A stretch of 64,000 nucleotides of DNA from Lindgomyces ingoldianus (taxonomy: Eukaryota; Ascomycota; Dothideomycetes; Pleosporales; Lindgomycetaceae): assembly GCF_010093535.1 (NCBI RefSeq), contig NW_022985197.1:594726-658725 (forward strand), written 5' to 3'. The position numbers were made by a program, and so were the translations under genes. The notes beneath the pieces were generated by a model. The model saw nothing but the letters and a program-made list of their open reading frames with translations, was not told the origin of the DNA and did no database searches. Position 1 is the first letter of the stretch. The number at the start of each line of letters is the position of its first letter. This document shows, one piece after another, positions 29,032 to 40,616 of the stretch.

Positions 29032-32023
29032 CGTGACTATTTAAGATCGATAAAAAGAGGAGTTCTAGTGGGTGACGATCGCAGGTAGCGTGTCACTCGG
29101 CCGGAAACAGCTCTTAATGTCGAATTTTCGAGGTCGATGATGTATATGGAGTTAGTGGAGAGTTATTACTAGCGCGTGCGACATAAAGAGGTGAAGGATG
29201 GATATGGGAGTAGTCGGGAGTGTTGTTTGCAAGAGTGGCGGTGGAGGAGGGACTCGGTGAGGCGGTCGCAACTTCGAGTAAACGAGGCAAGGGCCAGCGA
29301 ATCCGGAGATGGCGGTGGAAGGGGGAGGGTGGGGGGGAAGGGGGGAATCTGGTGAAGCAAATGCAGGTACTGGGCCGCAACGGGTATTAAAACGACCTCA
29401 GCGAAGTGAATGACTGTCGGGTGGTTATGAGTCTTGTAGGCGGCAACGGGGTGGCGGCAAGTGACGGGCGCGTTGTCGCTGCTGGCTAAACAAAGACCAG
29501 GTAACAAACGGAGGGGAGAGTGGCGGGTGACTGAAGGGTACGAGCAAGAACAAACAACGGAGCTGCTGTGGGTTCAGATGAGGCCCCAGGGCTCGTTCGG
29601 CGGTATTGAGGGGTTCATCTTTGCTGTGTCTTGGGGCTCGAGATGGGTTGGGGCGAGGGTATAAGAGGAGGCAGCCAACCCCCGAGAAAGCGTCGACTCA
29701 CAGGGCTGGTCTGTGCAGTTGCCACCATACACATCCCTTCTACCCACGGCCACATTATGTCGCTCGCTGACTGGCACTCATTCTGAGATTTGCTATTTGC
29801 TAGCAATTCTGAACAGAAACACACATCCCCTTAACCCTCCCTATAATAATTATGGCCAGAGGTTTGGCAGTCTCCGTCGTTGCGCTAGACAGTCGATGAG
29901 TCTGTGGCAGCGGGAGCGTGCTGCCAGCTTGGTGTGGATGCTCGGCAACACCTGCGGCGGTCGCAGCAGTCAGTCGCAGAACACCTGGGCACCGCCGCTC
30001 TCTGCCTGGCACGCCTGGCTCAGCCCCCTACATTCCAGGCATGACGGAAGCACCCAACAGAATACAGGGGCTTTTGCTTGTGGATGCGCATTCTCGGTCG
30101 GCCTCGAAGACTGCCTCCCCAAACCGCGATGATGCTGCTCTCCGCGGTTTGCGTGCGTCAGCAACCGGCGCTCTCGATGGAAGCAGCAAACTGCCCTCAG
30201 CTCCGCTCCCGTTGATTGCGCATGCTTTCATGCCGCAAGCGACGGCCAATCATCGCCACCCTGGTCTCGACATTCTCCTCACTCCTCACACAGATGCGTG
30301 CCAAGTCCAGTCGGTGCACCAGACTACGCCTGAAGCGGCCCATTTAGCGTTCTCCAGAGCGTCCAATGCCCTGCTAGCGGCACTATTAGCAGCAATTACC
30401 ACCAGGCTCCCGATCGATGCTATCGGTGCTCGAACAACCTCCTCCTGAGTTCCATCAGCTCCTGACAGGGCAATGCTGCAGCAATTCATATGGCTATGCG
30501 GCTGCTCGTACGCCAAAACGCCTCAACCCCAAACAGATGGACTGTACATGATGCTGCAAGCGGCGCACGTAAAGAAACCGGCGTCCCAGACAGAAAACTT
30601 TGTCTGATCACGACCCTCAGATGGATTTTGGAGAGAGGCGTGGGTTGATTGTGGGCCTCTGGAGTGGTGTGTGGAGTGAATGATGACACGCACCTGTGGC
30701 TTGCGCTCGGTTTTCCTGCAGCGCACCACAATCGTCGTCAGACGACGGAAAGGCCACTTCCACGTCCATGTCCAACCGCACAGCCTTTTCGTTGGGAATC
30801 TCGGGAAAAGCGTGACCCCGGAACTACCCTATAGGCCAGATCACACTCAGTCTGCAGATTTTTCTTTGTCTGCTTCCAGAAGGCCCTGATCTTGCCTCTG
30901 ATTCCCATGATTATCGCGCCTCGACTCATCATGATTCGCAAAGGGTTCGATCGGGAGCCGACTTATTCCGGTCTCGCACCGCTCACAAAGAAAAGACAAG
31001 GAAATTCGCGGGTTTGGGCTGAGTCAATACCATCAACCTCCGACTCCGGGCTCTAGGCAGCTGGAGGCCCTGCCACGAGCCGCGGAGCTCTCCCGTCCAG
31101 ACTTCTGCCTGCTCAAGTTGCTTGGCTCAACACCACGTCGAGCATTGGAAGGCTAGGAGTTTGAGAAAATCCTGCTCCTACCAACGTGATCTATCAAAAG
31201 GTTACCATCGGCGCAAATGATGTCTGCTGACTCCGTGATCAAAGACACGGCTCAGCAGAGGCGAGACTGGAGCCTGTCGCGTTGGCTCAGACGGTTCCAA
31301 TGCCGAGCGAGGTGAAACCTCAGCCAGGGATGAAGAATGAAGAGTCATCGCTTCCTCCCTTCCAAATTGATGACACGACGGTGGCTAAGATTGGGGGGGA
31401 GGCGGCAGGGCGATGCGGCGGCAACAAAATGGAGCCTGAGGTGTTGAGGCGTTCGTTATCAGAAATGCCTCAGGCGTTGAGGTTGGAACCCAAGCACTCC
31501 ATCATCCTCGAAGCCCAGGCCATGCTGCATTAAGATGAAGACACTTTGAGAAATCGAACATTTGTCAAGAATTGCGCTATTTCAAAACTAAGAATGAATA
31601 GCGCTCATTCTTTATCCAAGTGCTTCAAGATTTGAAGAGAGCAGAAGTACCAGAATGCAAAATGCAAACGACTACGCCAACTATGAGCAATCGGAAAGAT
31701 TGTAACACAGATCATGATTGTACAAGATTTTGCCACCAGGGTTCGTAATCACATTGCACTTGTACTTATCACTGAACAGAACCAGGATTTGATTCAAGAC
31801 AGATATCCGCATCCTCTTTACGTCCTCTCTTTGTCTAACAACGGTCCAAATGAATCAGATCCCCCTTATTCATATTCCAGTAAGCGCTAATATTTTAAAA
31901 AAAACAATTTGCCACTCGAGGCGTGAAATGGTATCTAGGTTAGGCATGCTCAGAACGCTCAGATCCATCCAGAGACGGTCGAGTTGAGGATTGTTCTGAG
32001 ACGTTTAACTGTGAGACCTTCGT
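29032..32023. other. large gap without convincing genes, 3 kb
   Basis: Several open frames of 60-180 codons occur here (e.g. around 29.9-30.4 kb), but they overlap on both strands, have no family resemblance and are rich in Ala/Arg/Ser from local GC-rich composition. Likely the long upstream region of the small ORF, non-coding RNA or spacer. Confidence 0.45.
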
Positions 32024-33187
32024 TCATTCGCTGGGGCCAGGGCTAAGCTTGCGCGAGTGGATTTGCTCCACTCCAGTTGGGGGGAAAGGAGCAACAGCAC
32101 TTTGAGGGTCTGTTCCTGTGAAAGGACACGAAGTACTCTCGACTAGCTTCTCAGCATCACTGTCCAGAGCATCCGAGGGCGAGAGACTCTTGTCAACGGC
32201 ATCTTTCTGAACAACACCATCGGGAGCAAGCTGCCGGAACATGTCCAGCGGGTCAAACCATGTTCTGACTGACTGTAGTTGGACTTTGTCATTTACTGTA
32301 GCAACAGTAACACCTTGGATGTCAATAACACCCCCGTGTGCCTTGGCCGTAACTTTCTCTCCTTTGCTGTTTGCAAGTCAGCAATGCAATGTCCACGTTG
32401 ATAGCTGCTCCTTACTTATTGAAGCCCACATAGTCATTCTTCATCACCCCCCAATGTCGCCAACGGAACGCAACTTGAGGTGGGCCACTGTACACCTCGA
32501 GCACCTCCCAAGCAAATGTCGGCATCATCCGCTTGAAGGTCTTGTGCGAGGATGCGAAGTCTGAGTATTCGGGACTATAGTATTCATTCGGACTGATAAT
32601 AGCGTTGTATGTTCCGTGTTTGAGCATATGTTCAGCGGTTTGCGGGTCTCCACCGTTTATCGCAAATGAGTAGTTCTTGTGATCAATAGTTCGCCAATCA
32701 TCCAACGAGGACTTGAAGGATGCCTCCACTTCCCAATTCTTAACAAGGTTTTGGACGAGCTCTGGGAGTGATCTTGCTTCATGGGACATTCGCTTAGCTA
32801 TTCACCAAGTGAGTTACTCGGCGGTTTCCAGAAAGTTTAATTAACTGAGACGAAACCCCCAGCGAACATGGGTAGGCTGCTAAAAGACAGCCATTCTCCC
32901 TAGACGGCGCGTCGAGATAGAATTCAGGAAAACCCAGTTCCAACAGGTTTATGGGTGACACACAAAGCATCCAGAGAAATCTGACAACGGCTTGTAGGTT
33001 GTGAGGTAGGCAAGCAAAGAACACACTCACTCTCTTCATAAACCTGGCGTGTTTTTGAGTAGTCTGGGGCTCTACCATAGCGCCATTTTGCTTTGGAGTC
33101 TTTTAGAACAGCATCAGGGTCTGTAAGATAATCTGGGAGCGCAGGGGGAGCTTCTGCTGGAGGTGGCTGAACATCGGCAGTAGCCAT
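32024..33187 (-). CDS. pathogen-related / SnoaL-like (NTF2-fold) protein
   Basis: Three exons, complement(32024..32366, 32416..32797, 33031..33187), 293 aa. Joins give 'YSKTRQVYEETKRMSHEARSLPELVQNLVKNWEVEASFK' and 'YVGFNNKGEKVTAKAHGG'. Signature segments are 'LPDYLTDPDAVLKD' and 'WRYGRAPDYSKTRQVYEE' near the start, then 'WEVEASFKSSLDDWRTID', 'NGGDPQTAEHMLKHGTYNAI' and 'FKRMMPTFAWEVLEVYSGPP', as in plant and fungal proteins annotated 'pathogen-related protein' with a SnoaL-like/NTF2 fold. No enzymatic reaction is established for this group. The last ~60 residues are disordered. Intron 1 is long (233 nt). No signal peptide. Confidence 0.8.
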
Positions 33188-35389
33188 GATGGGAGAATAT
33201 GTGAAGTCCTGGTGAAGGAAGAGGTGAATTGAGAAATTATGGATGGAAATGGATCTATGCAAGGGAATATGTATATATATCGAAAGAGGAATAATCAGTA
33301 AGAATATAAATTAATCGGTGAGACGGCACAAGGGAATGGGGACTAGTTGGAAACCGACTGGGTAGAGGGCTTGAAGGATCTGAGCTGACTGGAGTAAAGG
33401 AACCCAAGAAAAGGAGTTTATCAGTGGACCAGCAAAGATAGCGCAGACGAGCTGTACTAACATAGCTGTGGCCCTGCAAGCCAATTCTTGCCTTGAGTGT
33501 GGATCCAGAAATCCTGAATGACCAATCTGCACGCAGGGATGGGACTATTCAAGAGGAAGGCTGACCTCCCTTCCATGTTGAGCGAATTGGTGGTACATGG
33601 GACTTTGATCCGCCTATTAGCTTTCACCACAGGCTCTATTCCCATGCACTCTGCATAACCCACATGTGAAGTTCCACACATATAAGGGAGGGGAAGTGGG
33701 AGATACACGTGCGGAAGAGCATCCCGACGGGAGATCGGTGGGAGAAGAGGCGAGTGGGATCTTCGGTTGAGCGTGTCCCTAAAACAATGGGACCAAGGTT
33801 AGTGGAGGTTACGCTGGGATGAAGTTTGAGCTGCCACTGGATTCAAGCTCTTGGGGAGGGCTAAAACTGAACACGCCAAGCCGCGGAGCAGAAGGCGGGG
33901 TATATGGCGAACTTTGTAATATGATATTCAGAAAGCCATGATTGAGGTGCAGAATTTTGCCGTGATGCAGAAAGGCTAAAACTAGTTTTTCTAGCTCGGG
34001 GAGATGTGCAAGCTGGTGGTGATGCAGCGGAAGAGCGTTGTCTTAAGTGAAGCCTCTAGGGTAACCATGGTATATAGAGAGGTACAGGCATTAGTAGATA
34101 GTAGCTTGACCTAGTTACAATATATTATGAGATTCATCCGAGATCAGGAGTGGCGATAGGTAAATCTAAGTCATTTCCGCCTTAGTTGAAACAAATTTCT
34201 GCTCAACGCGACGACCTTGACTAACCCATTGGTTTTACGTGCATGCCCTCCGCTCGCCTTTATTCGTTCAAGGGACTGCGAGCGCCCCGGAGCTTCGTTC
34301 TGTCACAGTTACAGCATATCATAGGTGTCGAATGCCCTGCTCTTATAGACTCTCCATGCACATAGAAGACTCTAAAGGTTCTAGTCCTGATGTACAGAGC
34401 CTCATTTCTAGTTTAAGTGGCCCAGCTGGCCTGACTCATGATTCAGGGTGAAGGGATGGTGTTAAATATCTTTCTAGCCTTGTATGATAACTCAGTGTAC
34501 AGTTAAAGGAAATTCGGCGTAAGTACATAGCTCTAAGCGGACATCCAGCTTCTCAATTTTGATAACCGTACTTTTTAGATCAGCTACCCCCGGCGGCATG
34601 ACCTTATCTTCCGCCCACCTTCATGCTGAGAGGAGATACGCAGACCGTCTCATGGACTCACCAGTTTCCACTGACATTACAGCAAGTGGATGATGATGCA
34701 TTAAGGGGAAAGTAAAGTGGTCAGCATGGAGGGTTTGGAAATAATCCCCGTTTGCACACGGGGCGGAACAGTCCGGACTCGAGTTAGGCGCAGAAAATTG
34801 CATCGTTATACTCTCACTTGTTCTAGAAACGGTTTTAAAGAATTGAATTTTCTATTAAGTGTTGCTTGTTGGGGGTCAATATGCAGTGAGCAGTGTAGTC
34901 CAGAAGAAGGGAATGACGCGAATTGGACTTGCTTCCCCGGAAATGGCCAAGGGAGATAGTAACTTAATTTTGGTAGGCACCCCTTTTAGTCAGAATCGAT
35001 CGAACGTGCGTTGAGTAGTTAGAGGAAGGGAGTTATATAAAGGGGATAGGATCTTATGCGGAACGGGCAGGTCACCGATACCCAAGAGTGGCTATCCTTC
35101 TGTGTGTCGTGAGACGTACTTCTGGACTATCTGCCCCTTAAATCGTTATCGATTGTTTCTGCATCTCAGTAGAGGGGAGTTAGATGCCATATGTTGGGCA
35201 GCTTTCTGACAATCAGCGCCTCTCAGGGACTCATCACATGATCGCGTACCACCACATACCACCGCCAAGGAATGACGTCAATGTTTGTCTTCAAACTTGA
35301 ACTGTGACTGCAACTGGTAACTGCAGATTGTGGACATTCTTTCAATCCCCTAATCGTCTTCCTCAAAGTCACACAGAACCTCAAACAAA
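33188..35389. other. divergent intergenic region, 2.2 kb
   Basis: Upstream DNA of the pathogen-related gene (-) and of the PIP-kinase-like gene (+). AT-rich; no coding sequence or RNA gene supported. A TGACGTCA palindrome lies near its right end. Confidence 0.5.
35273..35280. promoter_or_regulatory. CRE-like TGACGTCA upstream of PIP-kinase-like gene
   Basis: Perfect 8-bp bZIP palindrome 109 bp upstream of the ATG at 35390. About one chance occurrence is expected in a window of this size, so the support is positional only. Confidence 0.3.
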
Positions 35390-36575
35390 ATGGGTCGCCG
35401 TCAACGTCTTATCAGCACCTCCATTCTCCGTGCAATTTTCAAGTCTAACTCGCAGGATTCCAACAAGAAACGCGGCCTGCTCGAACGTATCCTTGCCTTC
35501 TTCTCCGTATTCCAACTCACACTTTCACGATACAGGGCAGAGTTGTTCCAGAAGCTTCGAAATGAAATATGGCGGATCGACGAGGAGGAGTACACAGAGT
35601 CGTTCCGCTCACCTGGAAAGAGCAGAAGGCCCGACCTCGTCGCGGTAGGAGACTTAGGATACTCTGGCTCTGTAGGTGCCTTCCGTCCAGCAGTATTTGG
35701 TGGTAAGACTTATCCTTGTCTAGACTTTCTTTACCACCCCAAATTCAAAGTTCCTTATGAAATCGCTACCTCGTCAATTCGAACAATCCTTTTTCCGGAA
35801 GCGCCTCCTCAACCCGTATGTTGAGCACATGGAGCTCAATCCTACCTCTCTCTTGGTTCGCATAACAGACCTCCTGTATGCGCCGTCTCTTACTCTCGGA
35901 GCTGCTATTGGAACTGCACCCTCCCACCACATCGTTATGGAGAACATCTTGTACGGAAAGTCCACATGTACCATAAACAAACAGAAGGAGTGGGAGACCT
36001 ACGATCTGAAGCCCATTGATTACTTCTATCCGGAGCGCGATATTGCCGGCGGAAGGCTTGCTCCGGAGAGTATCAAGGAGCGTTTGGTTGATAAATTCCT
36101 CGACAAAGTGCGTGTAGCAATCGACGAGAAAGAGGAGCTCATTGCACAACTGTCAAGAGATACAAAGATTTTGCAAGACGCCAACGCACTTGACTACAGT
36201 CTCTTCGTCGTTCGATACCCGGCTTCAATGTCGTCAGCTAAAGGCGAAAAAGTCACCATTCCTCCTGGCAGATCATCCTCTTGGCGAACCGGTGTTCTTT
36301 CTCGGGACAAGAAGTGGATATATCGCGCTATCCTGCTGGATTTCTTCTGGGCGAAAGATGCGTTGCAGGCAAAAGCGCTGACAGGATTAGTCAATTCATG
36401 GAATTTCGTGAAATGGGGAAAAGGAGACGGGCCAATGAGTATTACGACAACCAGTAATGAGTACAGAACTAGATTCTTGAAGATGGTTGAAAGCATTATC
36501 GAGGTGCCAGATAGCGCGGGTAGACCATTAGGAGAGTTGAGAAGCCCACCACAAGAGAGTATTGAGGAAGTGTAG
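35390..36575 (+). CDS. compact phosphatidylinositol-phosphate kinase-like protein
   Basis: Two exons, 35390..35671 and 35724..36575; 377 aa. Removing the 52-nt intron restores 'VGDLGYSGSTFFTTPNSKFL', the glycine-rich loop, and 'MKSLPRQFE', whose Lys matches the ATP-binding Lys of PIP kinases. Further landmarks: 'HHIVMENILYGK', 'YDLKPIDYFYPERDIAGG' (DLKGS region, changed to DLKP), 'DANALDYSLFVVRYP' (MDYSL motif) and 'YRAILLDFFWAKDA' (IID region), ending in the expected C-terminal helix 'YRTRFLKMVESII'. The whole kinase core is present, but the large N-terminal regulatory regions of Mss4- or Fab1-type enzymes are absent. Substrate and activity are unknown. It may be a SAICAR-synthase-like lineage-specific kinase. 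Confidence 0.8.
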
Positions 36576-39500
36576 GATCTTGCGGGGAAATTTGTCCCAG
36601 TTAAAAGTTTGGGGTTTGTGCTTAGAATTCAAGGATTCTGACAGATGCATGTGAGATACCCCTAGTACGAATCCAAGCTTGAATTTTTGCTGCAGAAAAT
36701 CACATCTTTTGGTGAATTATACTTTCTTCTACTCCGGAAACGTAGCCAATCAAACATTTCAGAATAGAACGACTCTATTATTAATTCTGCTAATACGTAC
36801 AGGTAGGCTAGTGCTTTCCAGTGTTTGCTGGCGTACAGGATATCAATGCTTTCGTGTCCTAACAGTGTAAGTAGACTTCTAACTTCTGAACATTCTCCTT
36901 TTTATCTAAATCTAAAGATAAATGGCAATTTTAAATGCATGCAGCTCTGCGAATTTAGGAAGTTTGTCTGACCCTCTAGTTTGCTAATGATGACCTAACA
37001 TATGGGAAGCCTGTACACATGGATAAGGCCTATTGCTACGATTGGGGAGCGTGTTGAGAGAAAGCCAATACCGTGTCTAAAACTAGATCAGATCTTTACG
37101 GCCATCTTCTTCTAGCTGAAGCAACAACTTGTGGAGTATTGAGTCCACTTGAATGAAGCTCAAGTATCCTTTTGCTCCAAACAGGGGCTTAATGATAACT
37201 GTAAAGACGGGGAATTGATAGTGTCGTCAGGCGAATGGGACTTAAACCATCAGCATTACACAGAGTACCGACTGCCGTTATCGATTCTCTTCCTCACGCT
37301 GGCTATTGGGTCAGCAGGTGGAGCTTAGATTAGTGGCGACGGTGATGACGAGGTATTGAACGAAGGGCAGGCAGGAAACACCCCCAAAAAATAGTAACGA
37401 GGATTCATTGAATGAGGATTTCAAGATCGGCATACATACATCGTGCACAAACCCCCCTTTATCTACGGACTTTGTCCAACCCCGCAAGCACCAAGCGCAT
37501 CCTAATACCCCTCGCCCTCCAACAAGGCTATGTAATCTCTGTTCGCACAGCGGCTCTCAAGCACCTCCCGGCCTTCTCATCCCCCACCTCCAGCCCCCTC
37601 GCACGCCCACGTGTAACGCAACCGACATTACCTTTAAAAAAATATCCGCAGCGAAGCTACTCCGGACTTTTATGTACGATGGAAGGATCCACAAGCTTTA
37701 CATCCCGTGAGCTTAAGCGGTCGGGGTGACGGACACGAGAAAGGCTTTTGGGGAGAATTAGAATTAGGGTCTTGCGAGGGCTCTAAGACAGGTTGTGAAC
37801 TGTGGGACAGTGCTCGGAGTGAGTAAGAATTAGGAAGATATTGTTGTGGGTAGGGAGAGGTGAGGGAAGCGGAGTTCGGTAGTAGTGGATCATGCTTTCA
37901 TGGGGCGGAAATTGGGGAGATGGACTGAAGCGATATTGGATATCGTACTGTAGAGCAACGAGCGTATGAGAAAGGAAAGCTTTTGAGAGATTCATAAAGT
38001 TGCGATGTTAATGCAAATGGAATAAGAGTTTGATTGGGAGAAGAGAGATCTGGGTGGTTGGGAGGGATTCCCCAAATTCTATGAACTGAGGTAACGCGAT
38101 CCTGAGGCGAACACCTCGTGTCTGCTGTCAGCGGAGAATTTGGCCGTCGGACTCCGGAACGGCAAGGCTCATTTACTTCTTCAGATTTATTACTAGATCG
38201 AGGAAAACGTTAGGAAAGATGTTTCAGATTTGCGTTGGTGGAGAAGGTAATATGGTGCGATGGTAGTAGGTTGAGAAAGATACTCGCTCAGCAGAGTTCA
38301 TTCGGTGACGACCAAACGAAGCGCCACTTCAGGCGATGTTTTCATGTGCGTGATTCTCACGCCGCATTGTGGGGATTTGAAATACTGGCCTCAGAACAGA
38401 TTTCATGTCTTAGAACCCATAACGGTTTAGCGGAAAGCCGTCGACAGTGGAGAGTTGGGAGGAGGCGTGAACGGGATGTCACGGCAGCGCTCTTCTTGCT
38501 TGCAACGGCCCCAGCATCGCCGAACTTTGAGACATGATAGCGGCATTAATATATCCCACTCAGTGTTCATGATAGGGGAGCTGTGAGTCGCTTGCCGCGA
38601 GCTAGTGTTGCTGGGAGTCTATGTTGCTCCGTCCTGACGAATTCCAAAAGCGGCACAGGTTGTGGACATTCGGCTTTTGAGACCCAAGTAATGTGGGGAT
38701 TTTGAAATGTCTCGCAATACTTCTTCGCATATCATTGGCTTGATAGCCATGTGAGAAACCACCCGGTGGAGAGCGGTGTCTGAATACTAGATCCTAGCGG
38801 ATTGACAGTCTCAATCTGAGTCAATCAGGCCCGAAGTCGATGACTCGAAGAGAAATCTTCATGGAGTGGAAGTTTCATAATTAGTATCCAGAGTGGCATA
38901 TCAAACATATGAGTGGGAAGTGGTTCCTACGAAGTAGTTCCTACGAAGTAGTACTTACCTGGCCTCTTAGAATATACCTAACGTATCTGCAATACTGCAC
39001 GATCAGCCAGGCGTAGTCTTATTCATCTGTGCCAACCATGAGCTCAGAAGCTAGTGAATTATGTCTTACCCTCGAAATAGGATACAGTTCGAAGTCAAGT
39101 GTACGTGATACTGTGTAAGAGGCAGCATCATCGCAATATCCAGCTGATGGTCAGCCTTGCCACCTGCTAGTATCCAGCGGTAGGCATGTGGAAGGGAGCT
39201 TAACGCTCATAAATATAGCATGCGCGTGCAATGACGAGAAAGCGACGAATCCAGCATTATGCATTTTAGATAGACGCAGGGGGCAGTGTGAGATAAATTG
39301 ACGTCCGGAAATGAACTCGAGATGCTTGGCGATGTGGCAGGTGTCGTCAGCCTCATCCGTTCAATTCATGCTCCGTATTGGTGCATTGGGAGAAGCGATC
39401 CACCAGTGACTAGTAGAATTTGAACATTAAAAGTAGGATTTCTTGAACGTTGTAGTGGCGCGTGGGACTTGGAAACCGCGAAATCATGTGGTCCCCGAGG

Positions 39501-40616
39501 TCGGCGATGAAGAAGCAGATAGGAATTTAATGGGAGAAGTCTGGATGAGACGTGTCACAGGAGACGAGAAGTCGCATCTGCATACATTTGTACTGCAGCT
39601 TAGGGCATAGACTGGGCAGCATTAGACTGTTTATCGGGTGTGCCTGAGTGAGGAACGAGCGCAGTGCGAGCTCGAGGTGTTGCTAAGTGGTGATGCCAGG
39701 ACTCGCTGCCCAATCAGGGGCGCTTCGACCTTGCCATTCACAATGCATCCACGAAGGTTGTATCACCAGAGCGCGGTCAAGGGCTTGATGCTCGAGGGCT
39801 CTCCACTACTGCCGAAGAAACAGAATCAAGGTCTTCGTCAGGGCCTTGCGAGGTGATTCCCTTGTCACCGCGTCAGCGCGCTCGATATCTCCACGATGGC
39901 CGTTCGATAACCGCTGGCTCGAGATAAGGCTTGTTGATCGCAAGAAATCTTGAAACGAAACATACGACGACGCCGCTGCGATTGGTGAAAGCGCGGAAGA
40001 AGGAGCTGACAGCATGACTTCCGTCGTGTGGAGATGTTGGCTGAGTACCCAGCGGACGACGGAGCCTTGCGCGTGCCTTGCTGCTTCTGGCTACAGGCGC
40101 CGTCTATTTTTGCGCTTAACCTCTGCACAGCACTGTCTTGGCGCGCTGAGCCCTTGCGAAAATAGCGTCGACGGTCGAGGCCCTGGCGACGATCTCTGGC
40201 GTGGCTGTCTTCGGACCCCGCGACCAATTCCTGCCATCCGCTTGCGTACGAAGATGCTTGTGAGTGAGCGAGCAGCGAGCTTCACGGCAGGCCTCCAACG
40301 CGGATGGGATGTGCCTTTGAGGCTCAGTACATTCCCGGACGACCCTCAGCCGATGTAATAGATATCTATTAGCTACTCCGTAGGTGTGCTACGTCTCTTC
40401 TTCGTCCTCCGTCTCCGGTCTCTTCCATGTCTTCTTTTGGTTGCATCTCAAGCTCGTGTCTCTCCAAGCATATCTCATCTCAGCCCTTCCTCGTGAGCCT
40501 TTCCCGGTGCATAGCGCCACTCTCGTTCATATCCCTGTCCGCCCCAGCTGTCCCTCTCACTAAAGTTATTACTATTTTGAAACGCGCAGTTGTATACTTC
40601 TGCTTACCCTGCCTCC
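36576..40616. other. largest gene-free stretch, 4 kb
   Basis: 3' flank of the PIP-kinase-like gene and upstream region of the F-box-like/UBA gene. It has a perfect 14-bp tandem duplication at 38923-38950. Short open frames lack any family resemblance. No transposon remnant was recognised. Confidence 0.5.
38923..38950. repeat. 14-bp direct tandem duplication
   Basis: The unit GTTCCTACGAAGTA occurs twice back to back (38923-38936 and 38937-38950). Confidence 0.85.

Noticed and set aside
29918..30448. 176-codon open frame on the plus strand in the 29-32 kb gap
   Set aside because: Ala/Arg/Ser-rich, no motif, overlapped by open frames of similar length on the other strand; explained by local GC-rich composition.
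37408..37729. overlapping 100-codon plus-strand frames in the 4-kb gap
   Set aside because: Two frames overlap over the same DNA with equal length, which argues for chance; no motif.
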